64,000 nucleotides of DNA, taken from the NCBI RefSeq assembly GCF_030325625.1, contig NZ_JACAIS010000011.1, forward strand, positions 170,362 to 234,361, read 5' to 3'. Shown here one piece after another: positions 1 through 7,758 of this stretch; the first letter of the stretch is position 1; each line of letters starts with the position of its first letter. The DNA comes from Sphingobacterium sp. N143. Lineage in GTDB: Bacteria > Bacteroidota > Bacteroidia > Sphingobacteriales > Sphingobacteriaceae. Both the position numbers and the translations under genes were made by a program. Below the pieces are notes generated by a model that saw only the letters and a program-made list of their open reading frames with translations, was not told the origin of the DNA and searched no databases.

Positions 1-276
1 TTTTCTGAGGATATTTCGCTGATGGATATTGCCAGTAATTGTTTCGTAAGTACTTTTCATTTCAGCCGTATTTTTAAAACCTTTGTAGGTGTCTCTCCAC
101 ATGCATTTTTATTATCTGTCCGCCTGAAAAATGCCGAGATCATGCTCAAAGCTTCTTCTCGGCCGGTAACTGAGATTGCCTTTGTTTCTGGTTTCAATAG
201 TTTGGCGCATTTTTCGGCTACCTTTAACGAACGGTTCGGGTATTCTCCAGTAAAGTACCGGGAGAAGTTTCAATAA
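1..276 (+). CDS. AraC-family transcriptional regulator, C-terminal part (cut by window edge)
   Basis: The frame is open from the first base, so the gene starts outside the window. The 92 visible residues form the paired helix-turn-helix DNA-binding domain of AraC/XylS regulators. The first HTH runs through 'MDIASNCFVSTFHFSRIFK'. The second HTH contains 'VTEIAFVSGFNSLAHFSATF', followed by the family signature 'FGYSPVKYRE' close to the C-terminus. The sensing domain is not visible, so ligand and target are unknown. The DinB gene begins 84 bases downstream on the same strand and could be a target, which is inference only. Confidence 0.85.
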   Translation, partial: FSEDISLMDIASNCFVSTFHFSRIFKTFVGVSPHAFLLSVRLKNAEIMLKASSRPVTEIAFVSGFNSLAHFSATFNERFGYSPVKYREKFQ

Positions 277-360
277 TTTTTGGAAAAACTAAAATAGCAA
301 GATTTCTAAAATCGTTTGTTTTTGTTACGGCTACCTTTGGCTATATCAAAAATAAACAAC

Positions 361-771
361 ATGAAAAAACAATTATTGGAAACATTGAAAAAGGCAAAAA
401 ATTATACGCTCGCTGTCGTAGAAGCAATGCCCGAATCCCATTTCACATTTAAACCAGACGGAGCTGGTTGGAATTTTGCTGAACTGCTAAACCATATTGG
501 TTATGGTATTCAATGGTGGAGGGACAATTATCTTTTAGGAAAACAGACCGATTGGGATCAACCCTTTTTTGAAAGTAATAAAGCAGCTGTGAAAACTTAT
601 TTGGAACAAAGTTTTCAACAGCTCGAAGAGACCTGCCAGGAACTGTCATTTGATCGAAATAGTGAACTGGAAGGCTTTCATGCGACATTGGACCATGTAA
701 CTCATCATAGAGGGCAAGCTGTCCTTTATCTGCGATGCCAAGGAACAACACCTCCTGAATATATTTATTAA
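361..771 (+). CDS. DinB family protein (putative metal-dependent hydrolase/transferase)
   Basis: This 136-residue protein fits the DinB/DUF664 four-helix-bundle fold. Members bind a metal through three His residues; the candidates are His45 ('LLNHIGY') and the His112/His116 pair in 'LDHVTHHRGQ'. Length is close to the family norm of about 150. The frame can be read upstream from a TTG at 316, but the ATG at 361 follows AT-rich leader sequence and begins with 'MKKQLLETLKKAKNY', typical of the family, so I chose it. Related proteins act in thiol-dependent detoxification, but the substrate here cannot be read from sequence. Confidence 0.8.
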   Translation: MKKQLLETLKKAKNYTLAVVEAMPESHFTFKPDGAGWNFAELLNHIGYGIQWWRDNYLLGKQTDWDQPFFESNKAAVKTYLEQSFQQLEETCQELSFDRNSELEGFHATLDHVTHHRGQAVLYLRCQGTTPPEYIY

Positions 772-788
772 TTAAATCCTATCATATT

Positions 789-1073
789 ATGTCTTCTTAT
801 TATATTATCAGTTATGATATCGTTGACCAACAGGGATACGAGCATTATGCAAGTGAGGTAGCGCAGTTGCTACCGCAATATGGTGCTTATGTACTGTTTT
901 CAGACGACAGTGCACTTACCGTTGAAGGTGATGCTAGTCAGGTAAATGCTATTGTCGTTTTTCCAACCCGCGAATCGGCATTACAGTGCTATCAATCATC
1001 TAAATATCAAGAGATCAAAAAGATACGCATTAAATCTGTGAAAAATAGTCGATTTGTACTGGCTACCGATTGA
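789..1073 (+). CDS. DUF1330-like small dimeric alpha/beta-barrel protein
   Basis: A 94-residue cytosolic protein with the pattern of the DUF1330/Dabb-like ferredoxin fold: 'YYIISYDIVDQQGYEHYASEV' at the start, a central Gly-Ala-Tyr strand ('YGAYVLFSDD'), and 'AIVVFPTRESALQCYQSSKYQEIKKIR' near the end. The last segment matches the usual 'P s.e.A..wy.S..Y' element of the family. It lies 17 bases after the DinB stop and ends at a terminator, so the two genes probably share a transcript. Function is unknown for most members. Confidence 0.75.
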   Translation: MSSYYIISYDIVDQQGYEHYASEVAQLLPQYGAYVLFSDDSALTVEGDASQVNAIVVFPTRESALQCYQSSKYQEIKKIRIKSVKNSRFVLATD

Positions 1074-1078
1074 TTAGT

Positions 1079-1111
1079 AAAGGTAAAAGGGATTTTTTTC
1101 CTTTTACCTTT
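1079..1111 (+). terminator. Rho-independent terminator after DUF1330-like gene
   Basis: A perfect 12-bp inverted repeat, AAAGGTAAAAGG (1079-1090) and CCTTTTACCTTT (1100-1111), starts 5 bases after the stop codon at 1073. The loop is T-rich. It closes the DinB/DUF1330-like transcription unit. Confidence 0.75.
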
Positions 1112-1214
1112 ACTTTACTTATAGCATTCCAGCTACAATATTTGGGCTGTCCTCATTTTTAATCCCAAAAATTAATTTTGTTCATTATATTCGCATATAT
1201 ACAAGTGAAGCCAT

Positions 1215-2507
1215 ATGAACAAAATACTGCGATTTTTTGACCTGCATCAGGGAGAAGAGAAAAAGGAAACCGTACTGGAAAATGTCGTGAGCAACATTTC
1301 CTTCCGCGGATCCAATGCCTGGATCTTGGCCTGCGCGATTGTGGTCGCCTCTGTTGGGCTCAATGTCAACTCTACGGCTGTGATTATCGGGGCCATGCTG
1401 ATATCCCCCTTGATGGGACCTATTGTGGGGGCCGGTTTTGCGCTGGGCACCTTTGATTTTCCGCTGCTCAAAAAATCCATCAAAAACCTGCTGATCGCCA
1501 CGCTGATCAGCCTGGTGGTGTCTTTTCTCTATTTTCTGTTGAGCCCCTTCAAGGAGGCCCAATCCGAGCTGCTGGCCCGGACATCGCCCAACATCTATGA
1601 TGTGCTCATTGCCATCTTTGGCGGGCTGGTGGGTGTCATCGCCATCACCAGGGTCGACAAGGGCAATCCGATTCCAGGTGTTGCCATTGCCACGGCATTG
1701 ATGCCCCCACTGTGTACGGCAGGATATGGACTTGCCATCGGCAATCTCAGCTACTTTGCCGGCGCCTTGTTCCTGTACATCATCAACTGTGTGTTTATCT
1801 GTATTTCCACCTTCGTTATTGTCAAATACCTGCGTTATCCCAAAACACACTACGTCGATCAGCAACGGGAAAAAAGGATCACCCAAAGCATTACCATCAT
1901 CACCCTTGCACTCGTATTGCCCAGCATCTATTTTGCCTACAATCTCCTTCAGGAAAAGAAATATACCAACAAAGTGAAACAGTTTGTGCAGCAGGAACTC
2001 AGCAATAAGGGGTATACCGTCATTTATGAAAAGCTGCAGATGAACAGTAAGCCCAAGAAGCTTGAGCTGGCATTCCTGGCCAAAAAATTCAGCAATCAGG
2101 AAATTGCTTCCCTGCAGCAGGCCATGGAAAGCTTTGGAATTGACAACACCAACCTGGTGATCCATCAGGACAGCCTGGACCTCAAATCCAGCATCCTCAG
2201 TGAGATCGACAAACGTACGGCTGCCGTCAGTGAAAAAGACCTGACCATCCGGGCCCTCAACAATGAGCTGGCCAAATACCAGCTGGCCAGTCCATCACTG
2301 GACCAGGACATTGCCGTCCTATTTCCGGAGCTGAGCGCCTATAGCATCGGCGTGCAGCAGCAGTATGCCAAGAAGGACAGCCTCAGCAAGCGCATTGCCT
2401 TTATCTATTCGGCCACAGCCCCACTGCCCCGGACACAGGAGGACAAGTTGCATAATTGGCTAAAAAACCATTTTCCAAAAGACAGTGTCGAGGTGATCAA
2501 GCGGTAG
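1215..2507 (+). CDS. DUF389 family integral membrane protein
   Basis: A 430-residue protein whose first 235 residues carry the DUF389 membrane core: several hydrophobic helices with the conserved stretches 'STAVIIGAMLISPLMGPI', 'GNPIPGVAIATALMPPLCTAGYG' and 'FAGALFLYIINCVFICIS'. The remaining 195 residues are hydrophilic and predicted to lie outside the membrane, with a heptad-like stretch. DUF389 proteins occur in bacteria and archaea without an assigned transport substrate. The ATG at 1215 is preceded by TAATTTTG (1173-1180), which fits a Bacteroidota -7 box. The coding sequence is clearly richer in G+C than the flanking accessory regions. It converges on the potassium uptake pair downstream. 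Confidence 0.85.
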   Translation: MNKILRFFDLHQGEEKKETVLENVVSNISFRGSNAWILACAIVVASVGLNVNSTAVIIGAMLISPLMGPIVGAGFALGTFDFPLLKKSIKNLLIATLISLVVSFLYFLLSPFKEAQSELLARTSPNIYDVLIAIFGGLVGVIAITRVDKGNPIPGVAIATALMPPLCTAGYGLAIGNLSYFAGALFLYIINCVFICISTFVIVKYLRYPKTHYVDQQREKRITQSITIITLALVLPSIYFAYNLLQEKKYTNKVKQFVQQELSNKGYTVIYEKLQMNSKPKKLELAFLAKKFSNQEIASLQQAMESFGIDNTNLVIHQDSLDLKSSILSEIDKRTAAVSEKDLTIRALNNELAKYQLASPSLDQDIAVLFPELSAYSIGVQQQYAKKDSLSKRIAFIYSATAPLPRTQEDKLHNWLKNHFPKDSVEVIKR

Positions 2508-2539
2508 GCATTCCCTTTGCCCCGGAGCAGGCCCTGCCA

Positions 2540-3217
2540 TCACAGAAAGGCCTTGATGTGGTCGTTATACCCGTAGATCACCAAAATATCCCCTGCTTCC
2601 AGGCGGGTATCCGGGCGGGGTACGCCGTGCAGTACCGTGGTGACGACGCTTCGGCCAAAGGTGGTCTCCTTTTCCGTATTTTTCAGTATGGTGAGCACCA
2701 GCAGTTCAAACTTTTCCCGGAAGCCAATCTCCAGGATGGTTTTGCCGACATATTTCACCGGCACCACCGCTTCCACAATGGAATAGTTACTGTTCAGTTC
2801 AAACGAATCCACAAATCCGGTCATACATAAGCGTTTGGACCAGCGTTCGGCAGACTCTTCCTCCGGGTGCGCAATTTCGGACACGCCGAGTGCGCCCAGC
2901 ACTTTCTCGTGCAGCCTATTGACTGCCCTGCTGATCAGGCGCTTGACATTCGCCTCCTTACAGAGCGCGCAGACCATGATATTGGCCCCTTCATCCTCGC
3001 CGATGGCATTGACAACAACATCCGTATTTTTCAGCGGAAGGGAATGAAATGCCGTTTCATCCGTTGCATCCAGGCATATGGTATGCGTTATCTTCTCTTT
3101 GAGTGCCGTTACTTTTTCCAGCCGGCGGTCCACACCGATGACCTCATTGCCCTGCGCCGAAAGTTTTTCCGCCAGAGAAGCCCCAAAATTCCCAAGTCCG
3201 ATGATAATAAATTTCAT
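2540..3217 (-). CDS. ktrA: KtrA/TrkA-type potassium channel gating subunit
   Basis: A 225-residue cytosolic protein with an N-terminal RCK/TrkA-N Rossmann domain: the nucleotide-binding Gly motif is 'IIGLGNFGASLAEKL' (residues 4-18), followed by an Asp at the end of strand 2 ('GVDRR'). The C-terminal TrkA-C domain is 'IVEAVVPVKYVGKTILEIGFREKFELLVLTI' through 'LEAGDILVIYGYNDHIKAF'. Length matches single-RCK KtrA rather than the double-domain TrkA of enterobacteria. It sits 69 bases downstream of the ktrB-like gene on the same strand. The two subunits would form a nucleotide-gated potassium uptake system in the inner membrane. Confidence 0.93.
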   Translation of the reverse strand: MKFIIIGLGNFGASLAEKLSAQGNEVIGVDRRLEKVTALKEKITHTICLDATDETAFHSLPLKNTDVVVNAIGEDEGANIMVCALCKEANVKRLISRAVNRLHEKVLGALGVSEIAHPEEESAERWSKRLCMTGFVDSFELNSNYSIVEAVVPVKYVGKTILEIGFREKFELLVLTILKNTEKETTFGRSVVTTVLHGVPRPDTRLEAGDILVIYGYNDHIKAFL

Positions 3218-3286
3218 TTTATTTATGTTTAATTTAAACCATTGAAAATAAACCCCAGCGATCGTTTCTCCTGCAGGCCCACTTCA

Positions 3287-4669
3287 CTAATATATCGTCA
3301 ATTCCTCTTCGGCATACCGATAATGCGTATAGCGTACTTTCTTGATAAACGCAATCAGTACGGACAGCATCGTGACCCGGCCAATGAACATCAAGAGTAT
3401 CAGCACCACCTTACTTGCCCCGACCAGATCAGCGGTGACGCCCAGTGAGAGACCGACGGTACTATATGCAGAAAAACATTCGAAGGCAATGTCCAGCAGC
3501 GGGCGGTCCCGCTCAAAGAAGGAGATGGCGAAGATGGCAATCCCGATGATGATGAGCGACAAGAACATGGTCGCAAAGGCCCGCTGTATCGAGATCCCGG
3601 CGATCTCCCGCCGGAATATTTCCGTCCGGTCCTTGCCCTTGGCCAGGCTGATCACATTGAGCACCGCCAGTGCAAAGGTACTGGTCTTGATCCCCCCACC
3701 CGTGGAGTTCGGTGAAGCACCGATCCACATCAGCAGCATCACAAACAGGATGCTCGAAAAATGAAGCTGGGCAAAATCAATGCTATTGAAACCTGCGGTC
3801 CGGGGTGTGGTTGCCGTGGCAAAGGCCAGCACCAACTTCCCGACTCCCTGGTGATCTGCAAAGACATGGTCAAACTCATTGACAAACAAGAGTATGGTCG
3901 CAAAAACGGTGATACAGGCCGTGGTGATCAGGTTGATCTTACTGTTGATGGTCATCACCCAGGGCCGATAATAATTCTCCTTTGTCGTCCATTTTCGCAG
4001 CAACCGGTCTGCCAAGTGCTTGATATATTTGATCACATTGATGACAATGGGAAAGCCCAGCCCCCCAAAGATATAGATGCAGGCTACTGCCAGCTGGAAA
4101 CCATAGTTGTAATATACCTGCTGGTCCATCAGTCCCTTGGGCAGGGTCGAGAAACCCGCATTGCAGAAGGAAGACACCGCATGAAAAAGAGCGATAAAAA
4201 TACGTTCGGCCACCGTCGTGCCGGGCAGTCCCGTGATGCTCCAATAAATCGCTGCCGCACCGACCAGCTCAATGCCAAAGGTAATGGCGATAGTGCGTTT
4301 TAACAGCACAAATACTTCACCCAGCCGTTCGGTATTCGAAAAATCGCGGATGGCAAGCTGGTTTTCGTAACTGCTGCCGCCTTTCAGGAAGTAAGTAAAG
4401 AGCCCGGCAAAGGAAAGAATCCCTATCCCACCAGCCTGGATCAACAACAGGATGAAGACCTGGCCCCATAGGGTAAAATGGCTGGCCGTGTCGACCACGA
4501 CCAATCCGGTCACGCAGACCGCACTGGTGGCCGTAAAGAGGGCATCCAGCCAAGATATGGGCTGATTCAATGCGATGGGCAGCTTCAAAAGAACCGTACC
4601 AGCAATAATCAATAGGAGGAAACTAAAGATAAATAGCTGCGCAGGGTTATAAAAACGTTTTCTGATCAC
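3287..4669 (-). CDS. ktrB: KtrB/TrkH-type potassium uptake membrane subunit
   Basis: A 460-residue multi-pass inner-membrane protein of the TrkH/KtrB superfamily. The four repeated pore loops are visible as 'LFTATSAVCVTGLVVVDTA', 'LFHAVSSFCNAGFSTL', 'ATATTPRTAGFNSIDF' and 'FECFSAYSTVGLSLGVT', each with the single conserved Gly that lines the selectivity filter. The length and the adjacent single-RCK partner favour KtrB over TrkH. The gene is first in a two-gene minus-strand operon. Confidence 0.93.
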   Translation of the reverse strand: MIRKRFYNPAQLFIFSFLLLIIAGTVLLKLPIALNQPISWLDALFTATSAVCVTGLVVVDTASHFTLWGQVFILLLIQAGGIGILSFAGLFTYFLKGGSSYENQLAIRDFSNTERLGEVFVLLKRTIAITFGIELVGAAAIYWSITGLPGTTVAERIFIALFHAVSSFCNAGFSTLPKGLMDQQVYYNYGFQLAVACIYIFGGLGFPIVINVIKYIKHLADRLLRKWTTKENYYRPWVMTINSKINLITTACITVFATILLFVNEFDHVFADHQGVGKLVLAFATATTPRTAGFNSIDFAQLHFSSILFVMLLMWIGASPNSTGGGIKTSTFALAVLNVISLAKGKDRTEIFRREIAGISIQRAFATMFLSLIIIGIAIFAISFFERDRPLLDIAFECFSAYSTVGLSLGVTADLVGASKVVLILLMFIGRVTMLSVLIAFIKKVRYTHYRYAEEELTIY

Positions 4670-4778
4670 TTCTTTTCAAATATGCTCTAAAACTAAAAAA
4701 AATATTTTGCTCCAAGGTCCTGCATCTATTCAAAATAATGAACAGACAGAAGCAATGATCAAAATCATACTATTCATC

Positions 4779-4833
4779 AGGCAATATTTGTAATTTCAGT
4801 AAGAGATTACGAATATTGCCTTTTGTCTTTTTA
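4779..4833 (+). terminator. Strong intrinsic terminator without an upstream plus-strand gene
   Basis: AGGCAATATTTGTAAT (4779-4794) pairs with ATTACGAATATTGCCT (4806-4821) with one G-U pair, and the plus strand then reads TTTGTCTTTTT. This is a textbook intrinsic terminator. The nearest upstream gene, ktrB, is on the other strand, so the plus-strand transcript it ends must be a short RNA starting between about 4670 and 4770. The rest of 4670-4996 shows no coding frame. Confidence 0.7.
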
Positions 4834-4996
4834 GCTACAGATCACCTCCTAAAAATGGACATCCCGCGGCTATACAGTCGAATCAGTCCCTATGGAAACA
4901 GGCTAAAAAAACAATCGGAACTACAAACATAGATTACATTTATACATTAGGTAAAACAACACATTAAGCTAGTTATCAATGCTAAATATTATTTAA

Positions 4997-5443
4997 ATGG
5001 GCATTTTAAAAAAATTAAGGAACTTGTTTTTTAGCACATCCCGAGCAAGCGACAAGCCTATTGCAGCAAGTGGGCCGGCAGACCGGCCTGTGGTCAGCAA
5101 GGGACAGGTATGGTCATATCATACCCGGAAAGGAGAAGAACAATCCATGGCCACCGTATTGGCGGTAGAGCCGGGACCAGACGGGAAAAATATGATACAC
5201 CTTAACATCACCGGGCTTAGCCTGATCAATGCCCAGGGTGAGCAGGTGGGCAGCATTATCGAGCATGTACCCATGGCCGAAGATGCATTTTGGGCAAGTG
5301 TGATACAACCAATGGGATCGGCCGCCACCACTTTGGGTGAGGGATATTATCTGTGGAAAGCCGACTTCGAGCGAAATGAAGCTGGGATCTGGGACATTCC
5401 ACTAGCACAAGTGATCACACTGATCGAAAAGAGCATACCCTAG
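4997..5443 (+). CDS. Hypothetical protein
   Basis: I do not recognise this 148-residue protein. It starts with a short basic and hydrophobic stretch ('MGILKKLRNLFF') too weak for a signal peptide, then a Ser/Ala/Pro-rich linker to about residue 35. A compact predicted beta-rich domain follows ('GQVWSYHTRKGEEQSMATVLAVEP'...'IHLNITGLSLINAQGEQ'), ending in an amphipathic helix. There is no catalytic signature. Base composition is host-like, with GC-rich third positions as in the ktr genes. It ends just before a very stable hairpin and stands alone on its strand. Confidence 0.7.
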   Translation: MGILKKLRNLFFSTSRASDKPIAASGPADRPVVSKGQVWSYHTRKGEEQSMATVLAVEPGPDGKNMIHLNITGLSLINAQGEQVGSIIEHVPMAEDAFWASVIQPMGSAATTLGEGYYLWKADFERNEAGIWDIPLAQVITLIEKSIP

Positions 5444-5493
5444 GTGTCCTTAACAAACAAAGCAACAAAAAAGTGCTATACATCACTCCTTAT

Positions 5494-5530
5494 ATGCATA
5501 AAGCACACCGACGTGGTGTGCTTTATGCAT
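5494..5530. terminator. Perfect 16-bp hairpin between convergent genes
   Basis: ATGCATAAAGCACACC (5494-5509) and GGTGTGCTTTATGCAT (5515-5530) are exact reverse complements around a 5-base loop. It lies between the convergent genes ending at 5443 and 5548. Neither side has a long T-run, so it may act as a bidirectional terminator or RNA-stabilising structure rather than a classic intrinsic terminator. Confidence 0.6.
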
Positions 5531-5547
5531 TAAAGTAAGGCCATCCA

Positions 5548-5721
5548 TCAATGGCGCTCTTTTCTTTTCCAACGCCCCAGCAGGTGGCTCACCCCAAAGC
5601 TGACCAGCGTGCCCAGGGCAGCGGTGAGCATGGTGTGCAGCACATCACCAAAAGAGAAGCTGGCCCAGATGGAACACAGTGTGCCACCCAGCGCCGAGAT
5701 GCGGATATCATTCCATTTCAT
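5548..5721 (-). CDS. 57-residue single-pass membrane protein (possible holin-like protein)
   Basis: This small gene encodes 57 residues starting 'MKWNDIRISALGGTLCSIW', with one or two hydrophobic segments (about residues 9-25 and 29-46) and a strongly basic tail ('LLGRWKRKERH'). Its ATG overlaps the end of the 73-residue gene upstream by 14 bases, which suggests translational coupling. Size, topology and the DUF5675 gene in the same operon are compatible with a holin-like partner of a lytic or cell-wall function, but there is no direct sequence proof. It is last in the minus-strand operon and ends before the 5494-5530 hairpin. Confidence 0.65.
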   Translation of the reverse strand: MKWNDIRISALGGTLCSIWASFSFGDVLHTMLTAALGTLVSFGVSHLLGRWKRKERH

Positions 5722-5929
5722 CCGGCTTGCCCCTTTCCTCTACCTGGCCATTTTCCGTACCTGACACCTGATCCGGTGGCTCCGGTTCTTCCTCCTTCAG
5801 CACCGTCTCCACGATGCCCAATGCCAGCGCGATATAGCGCAGTACCTTCGGTGTCCTGCCCGGTAGCTTAACGGGTGCCATCAGGACCGCCTGAAGCACC
5901 TTTCCGATTTTATTTAAGATCTTTTTCAT
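5708..5929 (-). CDS. 73-residue hypothetical protein
   Basis: A small protein with an amphipathic and hydrophobic N-terminal half ('MKKILNKIGKVLQAVLMAPVK', then 'VLRYIALALGIVETVLKEEE') and an acidic, Pro/Glu-rich tail. One weak membrane segment is possible around residues 30-44. It overlaps the 57-residue gene downstream by 14 bases and lies about 180 bases after the DUF5675 gene. No domain recognised. The tight coupling suggests that the two tiny proteins work together. Confidence 0.6.
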   Translation of the reverse strand: MKKILNKIGKVLQAVLMAPVKLPGRTPKVLRYIALALGIVETVLKEEEPEPPDQVSGTENGQVEERGKPDEME

Positions 5930-6009
5930 GATAGCAATTAAAACTGACCGAATGAGCGATCATCAGCATCATATTCCGACTGCACATTGATGAAGCCCAA
6001 AGGCGTTAA

Positions 6010-6050
6010 AAATGAATTCCTGTCTGAACGTAGTGAGTTTGAATTCATTT
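6010..6050. repeat. Inverted repeat with 10-bp perfect arms
   Basis: AAATGAATTC (6010-6019) and GAATTCATTT (6041-6050) are exact reverse complements separated by 21 bases, inside the 179-base gap 5930-6108. No T-run follows. It could be a protein-binding dyad, an RNA processing or attenuation hairpin in the operon mRNA, or an insertion scar. Nothing else is seen in this gap. Confidence 0.5.
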
Positions 6051-6108
6051 AGCCATTGGACAATAGCAATTGCATCAAGGAATAAGCGATTGATCGTTCG
6101 TCGGCCAA

Positions 6109-6513
6109 TTATCGAATATTTAAATACACATCATCCCCCATATCCCAAAGGCTGTAGACCAGTGCTTTGAGTTTCGCCAGCGCTTTACCGCTATGGTCGC
6201 CTGTCCCTTCACCAGTTAAACTGGTAACCGGAGCAATACAGCCCTGCAGCTCCTCCAGCGCATTATTGGCGGCATGGATCAGGATGGCTTCTCGCCCCAA
6301 AACGACCGGAATACCGATCTGTTCGCCATGCTTGGGGTAGCGCCGCTTTTGCAGTTTATACTGTCCAATTGGGATACAGCTGAGCCGGGGTATATTATTG
6401 CGATCGGGCAGTTCGATTGTATGACAGATTTCTTCGCCCAGATACGTAATGGTTCCATTAGTTCCCTTTGCTCCATATTTACGTTGGAGCAGCAGAATAT
6501 GTTTTGTTTTCAT
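6109..6513 (-). CDS. DUF5675 family protein
   Basis: A 134-residue protein matching the DUF5675 family of bacterial and phage proteins: N-terminal 'LLQRKYGAKGTNGTITYLGEEICHTIELPDRNN', a central 'IPIGQYKLQKRRYPKHGEQIGI', then 'REAILIHAANNALEELQGCIAP' and 'KALAKLKALVYSLWD'. The conserved His ('IHAAN') and Cys ('GCIAP') suggest a catalytic site of L,D-transpeptidase-like type; this is inference. The start overlaps the upstream DUF6266-type gene by 4 bases. Family members are often found near phage lysis genes. Confidence 0.8.
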   Translation of the reverse strand: MKTKHILLLQRKYGAKGTNGTITYLGEEICHTIELPDRNNIPRLSCIPIGQYKLQKRRYPKHGEQIGIPVVLGREAILIHAANNALEELQGCIAPVTSLTGEGTGDHSGKALAKLKALVYSLWDMGDDVYLNIR

Positions 6514-7043
6514 TTAGTTGAATACCCTAAATAGCTTGACCGTGAATACTTTGAGCCATATCTGTTTGACAGCAACAGATAGAGATGAAAGCCATCATTC
6601 CGGAAACCTTCAGGGATCGGAACGATAACCCTTCCCTCCCGGCGTTGCCAAATTTGCTCATTGACAAAGGCATAACCCTTTTCCACCTGGTAGGCACAGA
6701 GGCTCAATCGGTCGTCATGATTAACTAATCCTGAGCATTGTATTTCATGGGTCACCTCGATGCGATCGACGTAACGATGCACTTGTGCATGAATAACACC
6801 CCACAGCGAGCCTTCACTTAGCCGCACCAAGGCAGGGTCGACAAGCGGACCATCCTTTTCATGTTTAATTGCCATTTGCAAGGTATAGCCCAATGCCAGC
6901 CCGGCAGGCAGAGATCTTTTTCGTTTCGCCATTTCGGCAAAGCCCTTTTTAATCAATCCATTTAGGGGAGCCAAAAAAGCATGTCCGACTTTAAATGCAT
7001 CCCGTGCACGTTGCTGTGCTGGAGTAGGTATTTTTTTAGTCAT
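6510..7043 (-). CDS. DUF6266-type protein (divergent paralogue of its upstream neighbour)
   Basis: A 177-residue protein. Its C-terminus ('FHLYLLLSNRYGSKYSRSSYLGY') is clearly related to that of the neighbouring DUF6266 protein ('VHTWLFLSNRSKTKVSKSVYLGE'), and both share a basic N-terminal part with 'ARDAFKVGHAFLAPLNGLIKKGF' against 'QQEKFKTLMRFLLPINFFLKIGF'. It lacks the Gly-rich N-terminal arm of the neighbour. It is 49 bases downstream of that gene and overlaps the DUF5675 gene by 4 bases. Tandem duplication and divergence is the simplest reading. Function unknown. Confidence 0.7.
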   Translation of the reverse strand: MTKKIPTPAQQRARDAFKVGHAFLAPLNGLIKKGFAEMAKRKRSLPAGLALGYTLQMAIKHEKDGPLVDPALVRLSEGSLWGVIHAQVHRYVDRIEVTHEIQCSGLVNHDDRLSLCAYQVEKGYAFVNEQIWQRREGRVIVPIPEGFRNDGFHLYLLLSNRYGSKYSRSSYLGYSTK

Positions 7044-7092
7044 AATACATGGTATAAAAAGGCTGAGCCAGCATGACTCAGCCCCTGTTCAA

Positions 7093-7737
7093 TTAGATCA
7101 GCTGTATCTCGCCTAGATACACACTTTTAGACACCTTAGTTTTAGACCGGTTGGACAAAAACAGCCAGGTATGTACTGCACCCGTTGCCAGGTGCTCGGG
7201 CACTGTGAACGTCACCGTGCCCAATGCCCGCGTACTCGGTGCCGGTGTGGAGATAAACTCATCCTTCTCGGCATGATAAGCCAGCACATAAACCAAATCA
7301 TCCGCGAAGGTTTCAAAGGTCTCGCTGACGCCTGTACTCCATGTGAAGGTAAGATCTCCAGCATCATACGCGACAGCTACCGACCCACCGCCGTACAAGC
7401 CACCATCCGCTATACTGACCTTGGCATAGTCAAGCGCGTAGTCCGGGTAGACACCCGTGATAGCCTTGTCCAGATTAAATTGAAATGCCGCATTGATCGG
7501 TGTCAATTTTTCCGTATTTTTACGACCGAAGCCAATCTTCAAAAAGAAGTTGATCGGCAACAGAAAACGCATCAGCGTTTTAAATTTTTCCTGCTGCATC
7601 ATTTGGGCCTCCGATGCGGGCTTTGATCTTTTTTTATAAAGCCCTTTAATGTAGTTGATACTCTTCCAACTACTTCCGATTACTGAGCCGGCTTTACCCT
7701 TAAAGCCTCCATTTGCTCCGTTTACAATAGTTCCCAT
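7093..7737 (-). CDS. DUF6266 family protein
   Basis: A 214-residue protein with the DUF6266 hallmark start 'MGTIVNGANGGFKGKAGSVI' and 'SWKSINYIKGLYKKRSKPAS', then an 'FKTLMRFLLPINFFLKIGFG' helix, a beta-rich middle ('GDLTFTWSTGVSETFETFADDLVYVLAY') and the C-terminal 'WLFLSNRSKTKVSKSVYLGE'. This family is common in Sphingobacterium and Pedobacter, often in tandem copies; its function is unknown. The Gly-rich N-terminus and the beta-rich body hint at a structural or assembled protein. It is first in a five-gene minus-strand operon with a very good promoter upstream. Confidence 0.85.
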   Translation of the reverse strand: MGTIVNGANGGFKGKAGSVIGSSWKSINYIKGLYKKRSKPASEAQMMQQEKFKTLMRFLLPINFFLKIGFGRKNTEKLTPINAAFQFNLDKAITGVYPDYALDYAKVSIADGGLYGGGSVAVAYDAGDLTFTWSTGVSETFETFADDLVYVLAYHAEKDEFISTPAPSTRALGTVTFTVPEHLATGAVHTWLFLSNRSKTKVSKSVYLGEIQLI

Positions 7738-7758
7738 GTGTTAAAATCAACCCTGTTT

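Noticed and set aside
1185..2165. Long minus-strand open frame (326 codons) opposite the DUF389 gene
   Set aside because: It lies almost wholly antisense to a well-recognised membrane protein gene, is rich in Gly/Gln/His without any domain, and is a by-product of GC-rich codon positions.
3761..4303. Plus-strand open frame of 180 codons opposite ktrB
   Set aside because: Antisense to a confident potassium transporter gene; the translation is low in hydrophobic order and matches nothing.
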